A stretch of 64,000 nucleotides of DNA, taken from contig JAOSJO010000024.1 of NCBI GenBank assembly GCA_027494055.1, positions 124,001 to 188,000 of the forward strand, given 5' to 3'. The stretch comes from Anaerolineae bacterium (lineage in GTDB: Bacteria; Chloroflexota; Anaerolineae; Aggregatilineales; JAFGMM01). This document shows, one piece after another, positions 1 to 9,698 of the stretch. The notes under the pieces were generated by a model that was not told the origin of the DNA, did no database searches, and was given only the letters and a program-made list of their open reading frames with translations. Within the stretch, counting starts at the first letter, position 1, and every line of letters starts with the position of its first letter. A program made the translations under genes and the position numbers.

Positions 1-596
1 TGCAGGTGCCCTGTCACCCGACCCTGGGGGTGTACGGAAATCCTGACGAGGACCTGAGCGTCTTCGAAGCCGCTGTGCGGCAGGCGGCCCGCGAACGGCG
101 CGACGCCGAGGTCGACGCGGTGACGGCCAGCTACGAGAAGAAGATCGACCGGCTGGAGGACGCTATCCAGAAGAAGCAGGCCAAGCTTGAGAAGGACAGG
201 GTGAAGGCATCGGGCGGCGACCAGGACTTGCTGACGGCGGGCATTTCCGGCGCGGTCGCCCTCCTGCAGGGCCGGAGCGCCAGCAGCAGCCTGTCGCGCG
301 TCTCGCGCAAGTTTGGGCGCCGCCGCGAGTTGATGACCGAGGTGCAGGCGACCGAGCGCGAAATCGCCGATCTGCTGGAGGAAGTCGAAGCGCTGCGTGA
401 GGAGTTCGAACAGGCGCTGCACGACGTACAGGAGAAGTGGGAGGCGGAGCTGAAGAACACGTCTGAGACAGAAGTGACGGCCTACAAGAAGGACATCCAG
501 GTCCCGGTGTTTGGCCTGGGCTGGCTGCCACATTTCGTCATTCAGAGCGGCGGGCGCGTCGCGCTGGCCCCGGCCTACGCGCCGGCGCAACCATAG
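1..596 (+). CDS. C-terminal part of a coiled-coil protein, possibly a HerA/DUF87-type ATPase
   Basis: The reading frame is open to the left edge, so this is the 3' end of a longer gene; the GTG at position 6 is probably internal. About 196 residues are visible. They contain a long charged helical stretch rich in Glu, Lys and Arg (roughly residues 20-75 and 100-160) that looks like coiled coil, with a small Ala/Gly/Ser-rich interruption between. The end is hydrophobic (VPVFGLGWLPHFVIQSGG). Similar tails occur, as far as I recall, on large ATP-binding proteins of the DUF87/HerA type in Chloroflexota. No Walker motif is in view, so the ATPase assignment is a guess; the coding call itself is good. 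Confidence 0.6.
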   Translation, partial: QVPCHPTLGVYGNPDEDLSVFEAAVRQAARERRDAEVDAVTASYEKKIDRLEDAIQKKQAKLEKDRVKASGGDQDLLTAGISGAVALLQGRSASSSLSRVSRKFGRRRELMTEVQATEREIADLLEEVEALREEFEQALHDVQEKWEAELKNTSETEVTAYKKDIQVPVFGLGWLPHFVIQSGGRVALAPAYAPAQP

Positions 597-654
597 GGGC
601 GGCACGCCCGACGTTGTGACCGCTCGCCATCGGCGTCCAGAAGGTGACAAACCC

Positions 655-683
655 TTGACATCCATTGTCATCGGACGTAACAT
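655..683 (+). promoter_or_regulatory. Sigma-70-like promoter for the methyltransferase gene
   Basis: TTGACA at 655-660 and TAACAT at 678-683 are separated by 17 bases. The start codon at 749 follows after a leader of about 60 bases with an AG-rich ribosome site (GGAGAG). Confidence 0.65.
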
Positions 684-748
684 CACGCGCGGCTGGAAAC
701 AGCCGCGCAACGCCTTCTGCATCACACGCCCCCAACGGAGAGAGCACC

Positions 749-1592
749 ATGGAAACCATCGTCTCGAGCGCCAGACAAACCGTCGTCATCGCGCCTGACC
801 AGCCCACGCGCATCATCGGCGAGCGCATCAACCCGACCGGGCGGAAGAAGTTCGCCGCCGCGATCCTGGAAGGGAACCTGGGCGTTGTGCGTGATGAAGC
901 CATCGTCCAGGTCGAGGCCGGCGCTGCCATTCTCGATGTCAACGTCGGCGCGGCGGGCGCGGACGAGGTCGCGCTGCTGCCAGAGGCCGTCCGGCTCATC
1001 ACGGAGGCGGTGGACGCGCCGCTCTGCTTTGACTCGCCCAACCCGAAGGCACTGGAGGCGGCGCTGAAGGTCTACGAGGGCAAGGCGCTCATCAACTCGG
1101 TCAACGGTGAAGAGAAGTCGATGGCGGCGATTCTGCCCGTCGTCGCGGAATACAAGGCGGCGGTGATCGCGTTGTGCATGGACGACGACGGCATCCCGCC
1201 CACCCCGGAGGGGGCGGCTGACCGTGGCGCAGAAGATCATCGAGCGCGCTGGGGCGCTGGGCATCCCGCCGGAGGACATCCTGATCGACTGCCTGGCGAT
1301 GACGGTCGGCGCGGACTCGAAGGCGGCGACAGTGACGCTGGAGGCGATCCGCCGGGTGCGCGCCGAACTGGGGATGAACATGACGCTCGGCGCAAGCAAC
1401 GTCTCTTTCGGCCTGCCTGACCGCCACCTCATCAACAGCACATACCTCGCGATGGCGCTCCTGGCGGGCGTCAACGCGCCCATCGCCAACCCGATGCGCG
1501 ACTATGGCACCATCGCCGCCACCGACCTGCTCCTGGGGCGCGATGAATACGCGATGAACTACATCAGTTACTGCCGTTCCATGCAGGCGTGA
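749..1592 (+). CDS. Methyltetrahydrofolate:corrinoid methyltransferase-like protein (pterin-binding TIM barrel), one frameshift
   Basis: This encodes a cytosolic dihydropteroate synthase-like TIM barrel of about 280 residues. The family moves the methyl group of methyltetrahydrofolate to a corrinoid protein in acetyl-CoA or methylamine-type C1 metabolism. Visible hallmarks are RIIGERINPTGR near the start, the pterin-binding segment AAILDVNVG, FDSPNPKALEAAL, and in the second half DILIDCLAMTVG, TLGASNVSFGLPDR and NAPIANPMRD. The N-terminal part (749 to about 1210) and the C-terminal part (from about 1215) lie in different frames. The break falls in the G run 1210-1214, and removing one G restores one continuous protein. 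No corrinoid protein or reductive activase gene is adjacent, so the methyl acceptor is unknown. The ATG at 749 was chosen for its ribosome site and the family start. Confidence 0.85.
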
Positions 1593-1672
1593 GGCATGGC
1601 GCGGTAGGGGCTACACACAGCCGGCCAGTGCCGGGCTGGCCCCGGCTGGACAATCGCGGTGAAGGGGATACG

Positions 1673-1699
1673 GGGCGCTTCGTTCATGGAGCGCCCTTT
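1673..1699 (+). terminator. Rho-independent terminator after the methyltransferase gene
   Basis: GGGCGCT at 1673-1679 pairs with AGCGCCC at 1690-1696 across a 10-base loop and is followed by TTTC. It lies 80 bases after the stop codon. Confidence 0.6.
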
Positions 1700-1832
1700 C
1701 TGTTCCGCGCGCCGCCCGCGGCCTCTGCGGTTGGACTTTCGCACAACCAGGTTACCGACAATACCCCGCCCCCGCCTGGGAGTCTATCGACCACGACCGC
1801 CTCCGCCTCGCAGTTGCAATTAGGGAACCTTG

Positions 1833-2541
1833 ATGAAATCTATAAACCTGCGTGTTATGCCTTTGGCCGACTTCGCGCTGCTTGGCGCTGGTTTCGTTGT
1901 GTCGCATAACGTCGCTTCGCGCAAGATGGCGCCGTCACCGATATCTACGCCTTCGGCGACCTGGATGAGGCTGAGGGCTGCGCGGCGACGCCGCAGACCA
2001 CGTTCTCGCCAGAAGCGCCCTACCAGCTCATCATGGTCCACGTGACGCATCGAGCCGGGGACGCTCGTGGAGACGTGGTGGTATCGTGACGGCGAACGGA
2101 TTGCACGTCTGAGACACGCTCGACGACACGGGCACCTGTTTCTACTTCGGACGCAGTCGCGGCGACTCGCCCTGGAAGGTCGGGACGTACACGGTAGAGG
2201 TGCATATCGGAGGGCGTTCGGCGGCGTGACGCAGTTCCAGGTCGTCGAGGACCCCGCCCCGCGCCAACGGCGACACCCAACGCCGGCAGGCGGCGGAGAT
2301 GCCCGTCGTTACGCTCTCCGTGCCGCAGAGACGCTCCTGGAGGAGTCCGGTTATCCGGACGCCTTTGACATCATCGAGATGGATGGCCCGGACGGCGAAC
2401 CGCACCGCTACGAAGTCTGGACGTACTTCAAGCAGAATGCCGCATACGTGTTCCTTGACGGCGGTTCCAGATGACACGTGGGAGGCGTATCCGCCCGGGG
2501 GTCATCCGGTGACGGTCACCACCAGTTCCCGCTGGGTGTGA
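1833..2541 (+). pseudogene. Heavily frameshifted gene for a secreted or cell-surface protein
   Basis: No single frame is open, but pieces of one protein can be followed. ATG 1833 begins a hydrophobic signal-like start. Around 1910-2045 one frame reads VTDIYAFGDLDEAEGCAATP. Near 2060-2095 another reads VETWWYRDGERIARL. At 2170-2220 comes WKVGTYTVEVHIGGR, followed by a short QFQVVEDP. A last block (2330-2541) reads DAFDIIEMDGPDGEPHRYEV and ends in PPGGHPVTVTTSSRW. The WWYRDGE and GTYTVEV motifs are typical of beta-sandwich domains in secreted Chloroflexota proteins. At least five frame changes are needed in about 700 bases, more than elsewhere in the window. It may therefore be a genuine pseudogene or a stretch of especially poor consensus. 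Function is not assignable. Confidence 0.5.
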
Positions 2542-3413
2542 GAAAGAGGCTCCCGAGGTTCAACAACCGGCAGTGGGAGGTGTTCAGAACGAGGGGCAAG
2601 ATGCTTGAATTCATGGTGAGCGAGAGATCATTTTGGGGTTTGAGGACGACCGGTGGTATACGTCGAGACAGGCCTATCGTAGATGAGGGCAATGAGAAAA
2701 GTGCGGGTATGGCGAGTTCTGGCTCAGCTACCGGAGGCGCGTCATGCCGACCTTTGCGCGTCGATCCGCCAGTCTCCTGTGTGGGGGTGAGACGTTGGGG
2801 TATGGGTGGGAGGGAAGGGGCGAGAACAGGCGTGGACAGTCGCGCAGGCGCAGTCCGCCACTCGATCAGCAGTTGGAGAGGGATTGACCCTATATAAGGG
2901 ATGGAGAGATCGACAACTGAAGGTCTGTTCAGTATGGGCTCTACCAGGGGGGAGGTGCAACGAAATAGGATTGGAATGGTGATGAGCCTGAACCCGGGAG
3001 GCTGCCGCGAAAGGGCTGGCTGTGTCAATATCGGAAGCCATCGAAGTCTCAGGCCAAGAGGAAGCAAGGACCAAGGCAGTTGAAAATCGAGGAAAAAAGA
3101 TTGGGATGGATTTTGAAGGTATGGGAAGTCAAATGAAAAAATTGATCTAAGTAGGTGAGGGGGGATATGGATTTAAAGGGAGTATTCAGAGGTGGATTGG
3201 GGGAAGATTGGGGGTTGAGGTGTGATGGGCATGAGGGATTTGAAAAGGGGGAGAGAATGGAGTAAGGGGGAGGGATTGAGGGAAATAGAGTGAGCGGAGA
3301 TTATTTCATTTTGAATCATAGCCTTGAGGGAAGAGGGGTGGTTAGGGGAGGATGGTGTTTGATGGGGAGGAAAGATTAAGGGGATATGAGAAAGTTTAAA
3401 GAAGGGCGCCCTG
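2542..3413. other. Gene-free stretch ending in an extremely C-poor, G-rich tract
   Basis: No credible coding region is visible in about 870 bases. The first 500 bases are mixed in composition with short purine runs. From about 3070 to 3400 the plus strand almost lacks C: by hand count 3121-3360 holds 102 G and 9 C. Many runs of four or five G occur, interspersed with A and T. The compositional change stops abruptly at the DUF4230 stop codon (3414). On the minus strand the same stretch is C-rich and G-poor, so a transcript running out of the DUF4230 gene would resemble a Rho loading site. Confidence 0.7.
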
Positions 3414-4246
3414 CTAAGGCGCAGCCGCCTCAACCTGGGGATAGCACAGCGGGTTGTGCGGCGGCTCGATGTCCTCGGCTGTCTCGAAGGTGACTCCGGT
3501 CACCCCGACGGCCGTGAGCAGGCTCCGGAGGCGCATTTCCGCGTCGCCTTGGGCCTGCAACAGGATACCGCCTTCGAGGGCCGTGTCGCGGAACGCGATG
3601 ATCGCCTCCCGTTCTGCGACTTCCAGCAGATCCGGTTCCTGGTAGAACGCTTCGTACAGGAAGTTGAGGAAGCCGACATCGTGACGGTAGATGTATGATT
3701 TCTGGATGTCGAGCACGCAGTTCGTGAGATGCGCCGGCGGCAGCTTGATCGTGATCGCGCCGTTCGCGTCAACCGCGACAGCGTCCGCATCGATCAGGGA
3801 CAGGTCCACCCCTGCGCTGACGTAGCCCGCGCCGACATAGAGCAGCTTCTCGCCGCTCACCCCGCCAAGCTGCTGCACGAACTCCACCGGCACCACTTTC
3901 TCGAAGTTGTACCGGACTGTCTCCAACACCGCCTCGCGCTGCACCAGCGTGAGCACCGTGTCGGTGATTCCCACCACGGGGGCCGGCGTCGGGGGTTGAA
4001 CACCGAGTCGAGCCAGCCGGTTACCGTGCCGATGCCGGTATTGATGCCGGCCAGCGCCAGCGCCGCCAGCAGACATACGAGAATCAGGCCGGCCACCAAC
4101 GCGATTCCCAGAATCTTGAGGGTATTGCTCAGGCAACCGCCGACGTCGAACGAAGCATCCCCTTCGTCGATTTCGGGCGACCTGGCGCGTTGGACGGAAC
4201 TGGTGGGTTTTCTGTCAAGCGCGCGATTGTTTTCGTCAGTATCCAT
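3414..4246 (-). CDS. DUF4230 family membrane-anchored protein, one frameshift
   Basis: The protein has about 276 residues. A short charged N-terminus (MDTDENNRAL) is followed by one transmembrane helix (about residues 40-68, ILGIALVAGLILVCLLAALA) and a large domain outside or at the membrane. That domain (LVQREAVLETVRYNFEKVV, GYVSAGVDLSLID, TIKLPPAHLTNCVLD) matches my memory of DUF4230, whose function is unknown. The frame changes at the G run 3991-3995. It lies 60 bases downstream of the glycosylase gene on the same strand. Downstream is the C-poor tract described separately. Confidence 0.8.
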
Positions 4247-4306
4247 CGACTGCTTCCAGTGCTTCCAGTGCCAGAATCATCCCCTGTATTGTATCTGAAC
4301 CGGGTC

Positions 4307-4906
4307 TCAGCGCGACACATGAGGGTTGCTGGTTATCCAGTAACGCCAGGGCGTCGATTTCCAGGGTTCGGGCGTCGTGTTCAGACCCACGCGCGCCCCG
4401 GTGCTCACCGCGCCGTCCGGGATGGGCGCGTCGGCCTCGACGAAGAGGAGCGCATCCGGTGCGGCGACATCGAGGCCGTGGTGGTCCGGGCCGATGCCAA
4501 GCGCGCGCGTGAGCTTCGCCGGGCCGGAGGTCCACTCGTGCGGCTTGCGACCGGGGCGGTTGGCCGCGATCATGTCCAGCCCCTCCAGCGGCTCGATGGC
4601 GCGGACCAGCACCGCGCCGGGCGCGCCGTCTGGCTCCACGCAGATGTTGAACAGCCAGTGCATCCCGTAGGTGAAGTAGACCAGGCTCACGCCGGGCGGC
4701 CCAAACGCCGCCGCAAAGCGCCCCAGGTTGCGGCGCAAGTTCCAGTGGGCACCCCGGTCGTCCGTGCCCCGGTAGGCTTCGGTCTCGACGATGCGCCCGC
4801 CGACGCGCCGCCCCGCCACCACGTGGACCAGCCGCTGGCCCAGGAGCGCGCGCGCCACCGCCCGCGCGTCGCGCGCGTAGAAGTCACGCGACAGACGAGG
4901 CGCCAT
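4307..4906 (-). CDS. mpg: DNA-3-methyladenine glycosylase (AAG/MPG family)
   Basis: This monofunctional base-excision enzyme removes alkylated purines such as 3-methyladenine from DNA. It has 199 residues, the usual length for bacterial AAG proteins. Recognisable segments are the catalytic-site motif IVETEAYRG, then DDRGAHWNLRRN, VYFTYGMHWLFNICVE (DNA-intercalating region), VLVRAIEPLEG and LTSGPAKLTRALGI. The ATG at 4906 gives the expected N-terminus (LSRDFYARDARAVARALLG). It sits between a small uncharacterised protein upstream and the DUF4230 gene downstream, all on the minus strand. Confidence 0.93.
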   Translation of the reverse strand: MAPRLSRDFYARDARAVARALLGQRLVHVVAGRRVGGRIVETEAYRGTDDRGAHWNLRRNLGRFAAAFGPPGVSLVYFTYGMHWLFNICVEPDGAPGAVLVRAIEPLEGLDMIAANRPGRKPHEWTSGPAKLTRALGIGPDHHGLDVAAPDALLFVEADAPIPDGAVSTGARVGLNTTPEPWKSTPWRYWITSNPHVSR

Positions 4907-4975
4907 CGTCAGCCATCGCCAGGCAGGTCGCCCAACCGGGGGCGGCGCAGATCAACCGGGGTGGGGCGGCCCCAC

Positions 4976-5254
4976 CTAAGCGCTCGCCTCGAACGCATTG
5001 GCGATGGCTTCAGCCCGCGCGTACTCCGGGCTGCCGGGGTCAGCGCTTTCGAGGATTTTGGTCGCTTCCAGGTATTGCTCCATTGTCACGTTGGCGCGCC
5101 CCGAATTGAGCCGCTCGTAGATTTCGGCGTTCAGCCACACGCGCTCCTCGTCGGTCAGGCGACCGTGCTCCGCTTCCAGGGCCTCGATCTGGTCGTCGGT
5201 CAGAATGCCTTGAGTCTCGAGCCGCGCCTTGGCTTCGTCGAACGCTCTGGTCAC
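4976..5254 (-). CDS. Small helical protein of unknown function
   Basis: This 92-residue acidic protein is predicted mostly helical, with no membrane segment or cysteine motif. The GTG start at 5254 is preceded by a good ribosome site (GGAGG). A segment like LTDEERVWLNAEIYERLNSG suggests a soluble helical bundle. It is the first gene of a minus-strand group with the alkyladenine glycosylase 70 bases downstream. I do not recognise the family. Confidence 0.65.
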   Translation of the reverse strand: MTRAFDEAKARLETQGILTDDQIEALEAEHGRLTDEERVWLNAEIYERLNSGRANVTMEQYLEATKILESADPGSPEYARAEAIANAFEASA

Positions 5255-5373
5255 TTCTGCCCTCCGAATGACTCAACCGCCGGGCCAAAACCGACACAAG
5301 ACTAAACCAAGAGGGGGCGTTTGACAAGTCCTGCGGCGCAGGGCCGGTCCGGCCTCACCGCGCGCATTCCGGC

Positions 5374-5403
5374 TTGGCGCGGTCAGGCGGCGCGCGTTAC
5401 AAT
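5374..5403 (+). promoter_or_regulatory. Promoter of the xpt-guaA operon
   Basis: TTGGCG at 5374-5379 and TACAAT at 5398-5403 are separated by 18 bases. Transcription would start near 5410, which rules out the GTG at 5409 as the xpt start and favours GTG 5439 behind AGGAGG (5427-5432). Confidence 0.55.
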
Positions 5404-5438
5404 CCCGCGTGAGCGCCGAGGGGAGCAGGAGGCAGCCT

Positions 5439-6062
5439 GTGGAGGTCCTGAAGCAGCGCATCCTGGCCGAGGGAAAGAACCTCGGCAGGGGTATCCTCAA
5501 GATCGACAGTTTCCTCAACCACCGGCTTGACGCCGGGCTGATGGTGGCGATGGGCGAGGAAATCGCCCGCCGCTTCGCCGACGACCGCGTGACACTGATC
5601 CTGACAGCCGAGGTCTCCGGCATCGCGCCGGCCCTCACCGCCGGGTACGCGCTGGGGGTGCCGGTGGTGTACGCGCGCAAGCACAAGCCGATCACCATGA
5701 AGGAGCCGGTGTACATCGAAACCGCACCGAGCCACACCAAGGGCGGCGAGACTCACCTGATGGTCTCGCCGGAGTTCATCCACGAGACCGACCGCATCCT
5801 CATTGTCGATGACTTCCTGGCGAGTGGCAAGACGCTGCACGCCCTGGCGCGCATCGTGCAGCACGCCGGCGCAGAGCTTGTCGGCATCGCGTGCGTCGTC
5901 GAGAAGACATTCGAGGGCGGGCGCGCGTTCCTCGCTGACCTGAACGTGCGCATCGAGGCGCTTGCCACCATCGTGAGCCTCGAAAACGGCGGCATCCAGT
6001 TCGCCGACAGCGCGCCGACGGCGCGTGCGGTCGCGGACAGCACAGACGGCAGGCTGGCATAG
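5439..6062 (+). CDS. xpt: Xanthine phosphoribosyltransferase
   Basis: This cytosolic purine-salvage enzyme converts xanthine and PRPP to XMP. It has 207 residues from the GTG at 5439, which has a perfect AGGAGG six bases upstream; the family normally begins close to VEVLKQRI. Type I PRTase features are visible: [20 protein letters not shown] in the middle, [10 protein letters not shown], and the PRPP loop [14 protein letters not shown]. The gene is followed six bases later by guaA, which converts XMP to GMP, so the two form a salvage operon. I looked for a purine riboswitch in the short leader and saw none. Confidence 0.93.
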   Translation: MEVLKQRILAEGKNLGRGILKIDSFLNHRLDAGLMVAMGEEIARRFADDRVTLILTAEVSGIAPALTAGYALGVPVVYARKHKPITMKEPVYIETAPSHTKGGETHLMVSPEFIHETDRILIVDDFLASGKTLHALARIVQHAGAELVGIACVVEKTFEGGRAFLADLNVRIEALATIVSLENGGIQFADSAPTARAVADSTDGRLA

Positions 6063-6067
6063 GCAGG

Positions 6068-7627
6068 ATGTCCGACCAGGCAAAGCGCGGCGGCGTCGCC
6101 ATCCTCGACTTCGGTTCGCAGTACACCCAGCTCATCGCCCGGCGCGTGCGCGAGCAGGGCGTGTACGCCGAGCTTTACCCGGCCGGCGCGCCGCCTGAGA
6201 CCGTCAACGCGCTCGACCCGCGCGGCTATATCCTCTCCGGCGGCCCCAACAGTGTGTACGCACCCGGCGCGCTCCAGGTCCCTGGCTACGTGCTCGCATC
6301 CGGGCGGCCTGTGCTGGGCATCTGCTACGGGTTGCAGGCGCTCACGCATGCGCTCGGCGGGCGCGTGGCCCCCGCCCAGGCGCACGAGTATGGTCCGGCG
6401 CGCGTGACGCTCCGCGCCGACGCCGCGCCGCTCTGGACGGGCCTGCCCGATGCGATTGACGTGTGGATGTCGCACGGCGACCGCGTGGAGGCGCTCCCGC
6501 CCGGGTTCGCGCCGCTGGCGCACTCCGACAACTCGCCTTACGCCGCCATCGGCGACCCCGCGCGCCGCCTCTACGGCGTGCAGTTCCACCCGGAGGTCAA
6601 CCACACCCCGCGCGGCGCCGACATCCTGCGCAACTTCCTGTTCGAGGTCTGCGGGTGCGCGCCGACGTGGACGCCGGCCGCGTTCATTGCCGAGTCGGAG
6701 GCGGCCATCCGCGCGCAGGTGGGCGACGGGCGCGTGGTGTTGGGCCTGAGCGGTGGCGTCGATTCGGCGGTGACGGCGATGCTGATTCACCGCGCGGTGG
6801 GCGACCAGCTCACCAGCATTTTCATCGACCACGGGATGATGCGCCTCGGCGAGCCGGAGCAGGTGGTCGAGACGTTTCAGCGCCAGTTTGGGCTGCGGCT
6901 CGTCGCCGTCAACGCGAGTGAGGCGTTCCTGAGCCGGCTGGAGGGCGTCACCGACCCAGAGCAGAAGCGCTGGATCATCGGCGAGCAGTTCGTGCGCACG
7001 TTCGAGGCGGAGGCGCGCACGCTCGGCGCGGTCGCGTTCCTGGCGCAGGGCACGATCTACCCGGACGTGATCGAGAGCGCCGCGCGCGACCGGCCCGACG
7101 CGCACCGCATCAAGAGCCACCACAACGTGGGCGGCCTGCCGATGGACATGGACCTCAAGCTTATCGAGCCGCTGCGCTACCTCTTCAAAGACGAGGTGCG
7201 CAAGGTCGGCGCGGCGCTCGGCCTCCCGGAGGACATCATCTGGCGGCAGCCGTTCCCCGGTCCGGGGCTGGCCGTGCGCTGCCTGGGTGAGGTGACCTGG
7301 GAGCGGCTGGAGCGGCTGCGCCGGGCGGACGCGATCTTCATCGAGGCGCTGCGCGAGGCCGACATGCTGCGCGACGGGACGGCGCAGGCCTTTGCGGCGC
7401 TGCTGCCGGTGCGCAGCGTGGGCGTGATGGGCGACACGCGCACGTATGCGGAGGTGGTGGCGCTGCGCGCCGTGACCACGACCGACTTCATGACCGCCGA
7501 CTGGGCGCGCCTCCCGGCTGACCTGCTGGCGCGGGTGAGCAACCGCATCGTGAACGAGGTGCCCGGCGTCAACCGGGTGGTGTACGACATTTCGAGCAAG
7601 CCGCCGGCGACCATCGAGTGGGAGTGA
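6068..7627 (+). CDS. guaA: GMP synthase (glutamine-hydrolysing)
   Basis: GMP synthase aminates XMP to GMP using glutamine and ATP. The protein is full length at 519 residues. The N-terminal class I glutamine amidotransferase domain (about 1-195) shows the nucleophile motif GICYGLQ and the His/Glu pair in [12 protein letters not shown]. The ATP pyrophosphatase domain follows with the P-loop [10 protein letters not shown], and the C-terminal dimerisation domain ends in the classic [13 protein letters not shown] and KPPATIEWE. It has no frameshift. It lies directly behind xpt and immediately before a lipoprotein gene starting four bases after its stop. Confidence 0.97.
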   Translation: MSDQAKRGGVAILDFGSQYTQLIARRVREQGVYAELYPAGAPPETVNALDPRGYILSGGPNSVYAPGALQVPGYVLASGRPVLGICYGLQALTHALGGRVAPAQAHEYGPARVTLRADAAPLWTGLPDAIDVWMSHGDRVEALPPGFAPLAHSDNSPYAAIGDPARRLYGVQFHPEVNHTPRGADILRNFLFEVCGCAPTWTPAAFIAESEAAIRAQVGDGRVVLGLSGGVDSAVTAMLIHRAVGDQLTSIFIDHGMMRLGEPEQVVETFQRQFGLRLVAVNASEAFLSRLEGVTDPEQKRWIIGEQFVRTFEAEARTLGAVAFLAQGTIYPDVIESAARDRPDAHRIKSHHNVGGLPMDMDLKLIEPLRYLFKDEVRKVGAALGLPEDIIWRQPFPGPGLAVRCLGEVTWERLERLRRADAIFIEALREADMLRDGTAQAFAALLPVRSVGVMGDTRTYAEVVALRAVTTTDFMTADWARLPADLLARVSNRIVNEVPGVNRVVYDISSKPPATIEWE

Positions 7628-7630
7628 GCG

Positions 7631-8335
7631 ATGGGGAAGCGATTGGCGTTTCTGCTGTTTGGACTGGCGATCTCAGGCGCGGCGTGCACCGGCGGCGCGC
7701 TCAGCCCGACGCCCAGCCCGGACGCGGCGGCCACCGCAACCGCGCTGGCGCTCGCCGCGCCAACGGACACGCCGACGCCCCCGACCACGCGCACGCCGAC
7801 GCCCACGCCGGGGACGCCCCTCCCCACGCCGACGATCCCCGGCGTCGTTGACGCGCCCCCGCCTTTTGCCATCGATCTGCGGGAGGCGTGGCAGGCGCAG
7901 TACAACCAGCTCGCCATCGTGCGCCCGGACGGCGCGGAGCTGCCGCTGAAAGTCGCGTTCTTCAGCGGTCCCACGCCGGCGGGGGCGGCGGTGGTCACGG
8001 TGTTGTGGGATTACGAGGCCATCTACAGCGACGTCTGGCGCGACGGCATCGAGCTGGTGCAGGTGGTTTTCGATCCGTCCTGCCAGTTCAGCCTGGCCGG
8101 CGCGCCCCCGGAGCCGGAGACGTTCACGGTTGGCCTGCACTACGCCGAGGGCATCAGGTACCAGGTCGCCAACTGCGAAGAGGCGCCGGACGCCGCCGGG
8201 TGGCTGGTCGGTTACCGCCGCGCGGAGATCAACTACCTGCTCTACGTCTGGTTCCTGCCGCCGGCAGCCGCCGAGGCCGACGCCGCGTTCGTCCAGGCAA
8301 TCCTCGACACGATCCGTTTCCCTGGCGAGGACTAA
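7631..8335 (+). CDS. Putative secreted lipoprotein of unknown function
   Basis: The protein has 234 residues. A signal peptide ends in the lipobox ISGAAC, so Cys19 should be lipidated and the protein displayed outside the membrane. A Pro/Thr-rich linker (about residues 25-75, repeated TPTP) is followed by a globular domain of about 160 residues. The domain contains YNQLAIVRPDG, LWDYEAIYSDVWRDGIELVQ and IDTIRF-like C-terminal elements (ILDTIRFPGED), a pattern reminiscent of stress or surface lipoproteins in Chloroflexota. The start lies four bases after guaA, so it is probably cotranscribed, but no purine-related role is evident. Confidence 0.75.
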   Translation: MGKRLAFLLFGLAISGAACTGGALSPTPSPDAAATATALALAAPTDTPTPPTTRTPTPTPGTPLPTPTIPGVVDAPPPFAIDLREAWQAQYNQLAIVRPDGAELPLKVAFFSGPTPAGAAVVTVLWDYEAIYSDVWRDGIELVQVVFDPSCQFSLAGAPPEPETFTVGLHYAEGIRYQVANCEEAPDAAGWLVGYRRAEINYLLYVWFLPPAAAEADAAFVQAILDTIRFPGED

Positions 8336-8345
8336 ATTCCCCCAC

Positions 8346-9698
8346 TCAGCGCGCGGCCTTGACCACCGGGGCGGCCTCGCCTTCTGGCGCGGTTGGGCCG
8401 GTTGCCTGCTCAATCGGGGCGGGCGGTTCCTCCGGCGGTTCCTCGATTTTCAGCGCCAGCAGGAGCAGCGCGCCAGACAGACGGACCGTCGCGGCCACGA
8501 ACAGCGCCCAGCGCAGCCCGATGCGGTCGGCGAGCGCAACCGAGAGCAGCGGCGCGAGCACCGCGCCGGCGTTCATGATGGTGATCCAGAAGCTGGTGTA
8601 CGTCGCGCGGCGCTCGCGCGGCGCGAGCTTGAGCAGAAGGTTGGTCCGGCTCAGGTCGAGGCATGGGTTGATGAAGCCGATCATGACGCCGGCGAACAGG
8701 ATGAACGTCAGGTCGGGCACCAGCGCCATGAGGAACGGGTAAAGCGACGAGAGCGGCCCCATGCGCGCCAGCACGTGCTTGAAGCCGTAGCGCCGGATGA
8801 GGCGCTCCCCCAGGAGAAACCCCCCGACGACCGCCAGGCTCTTGACGCCGCTGTTGAGGCCGATCCAGCCGTCGTCGGCGTTGAGTTCGCGCACCCAGAA
8901 CAGGGTGAAGAGCGGACTCGACATCCAGATGCCGAACGTGTACACGAAGCTGCTGACGGTCAGGTTCCAGAAGGAGCGGTGGCCGCGAATCTCCTCGCGT
9001 ACTTCGCTGCGCACCGCGCGCAGCGACACAGTGGGAATCGGGATGCGCCGGCGCTGGGCTGGTTCGCCGTGAGGCGGCACAGCGGACGGCGGGATTGTCA
9101 GCTTTTCCAGCGTGGCGCAGCCAACCAGCGCCGCCGCCGCGCCGAAGGCGTAGAGCGTCTGGTAGTTGCTCGGAAAGGCGGTGGCGTTGAGCCAGGAGCC
9201 GGCGATGAACGTCACGCCGGCGGTCACGGCGAAGTAGATGATGTTGCGCCGCGAGAAGACGAAGGCGCGTCGCCGTTCCGGGAGGATGTCGGCCATGAGG
9301 GGCATCCAGCCGGCGTTGAACAGCGTCGCCGGGACGTTGAGGGTCACCAGCCAGGCGACCAGCCAGTTCGCGGTGTAGGCCGGCGCGAGGAGTGGCAGCA
9401 GCGCCACGACGATGTAGCCGAGGCGCATGAGAAGCAGGCTCCAGAGCAGGTAGGGGCGGCGGTCGGTCTGTCGCTCCAACAGGCGCGCCGCCGGGATGGA
9501 CAGCGTGACGACGATCAACGGGGGCGCGGAACTGAGCAGGCCGACGAGCGCGTTCGAAGCGCCCAGGCGGATGGCGAATGCCTCGTTGAAAGTGATGGCC
9601 CCGCCGAGGATCGCCGACCAGAACATCTCGAAGTACAGCAGGCGGATATTTCTGTCTACCGGGGAGTCGGGTAGCGACCAGCGCTTGCGGAGGTTCAT
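8346..9698 (-). CDS. MFS transporter (paralogue 1)
   Basis: This is a 450-residue membrane protein with about 12 predicted transmembrane helices. Motifs include RLLERQTDRRPYLLWS (the A-like loop after helix 2), DILPERRRAFVFSRRN, NADDGWIGLNSG, and near the end LAPRERRATYTSF and VALADRIGLRWALF. The start at ATG 9698 matches the N-terminus of the paralogue at 12141-13479 (both reach NIRLLY after a short hydrophilic leader); a longer frame reaching 9836 is probably not translated. The two copies flank a five-haem cytochrome gene. Substrate unknown; the PERR and RERR loops recur in both copies. Confidence 0.85.
   Translation of the reverse strand: MNLRKRWSLPDSPVDRNIRLLYFEMFWSAILGGAITFNEAFAIRLGASNALVGLLSSAPPLIVVTLSIPAARLLERQTDRRPYLLWSLLLMRLGYIVVALLPLLAPAYTANWLVAWLVTLNVPATLFNAGWMPLMADILPERRRAFVFSRRNIIYFAVTAGVTFIAGSWLNATAFPSNYQTLYAFGAAAALVGCATLEKLTIPPSAVPPHGEPAQRRRIPIPTVSLRAVRSEVREEIRGHRSFWNLTVSSFVYTFGIWMSSPLFTLFWVRELNADDGWIGLNSGVKSLAVVGGFLLGERLIRRYGFKHVLARMGPLSSLYPFLMALVPDLTFILFAGVMIGFINPCLDLSRTNLLLKLAPRERRATYTSFWITIMNAGAVLAPLLSVALADRIGLRWALFVAATVRLSGALLLLALKIEEPPEEPPAPIEQATGPTAPEGEAAPVVKAAR

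Noticed and set aside
5260..5438. Purine riboswitch before xpt
   Set aside because: The leader after the predicted promoter is only about 30 bases, and the upstream sequence shows none of the conserved junction or loop elements.
8346..9674. Long plus-strand frames (up to 514 codons) opposite MFS paralogue 1
   Set aside because: They have the composition of antisense frames, no membrane or domain signal, and conflict with a clear 12-helix transporter.
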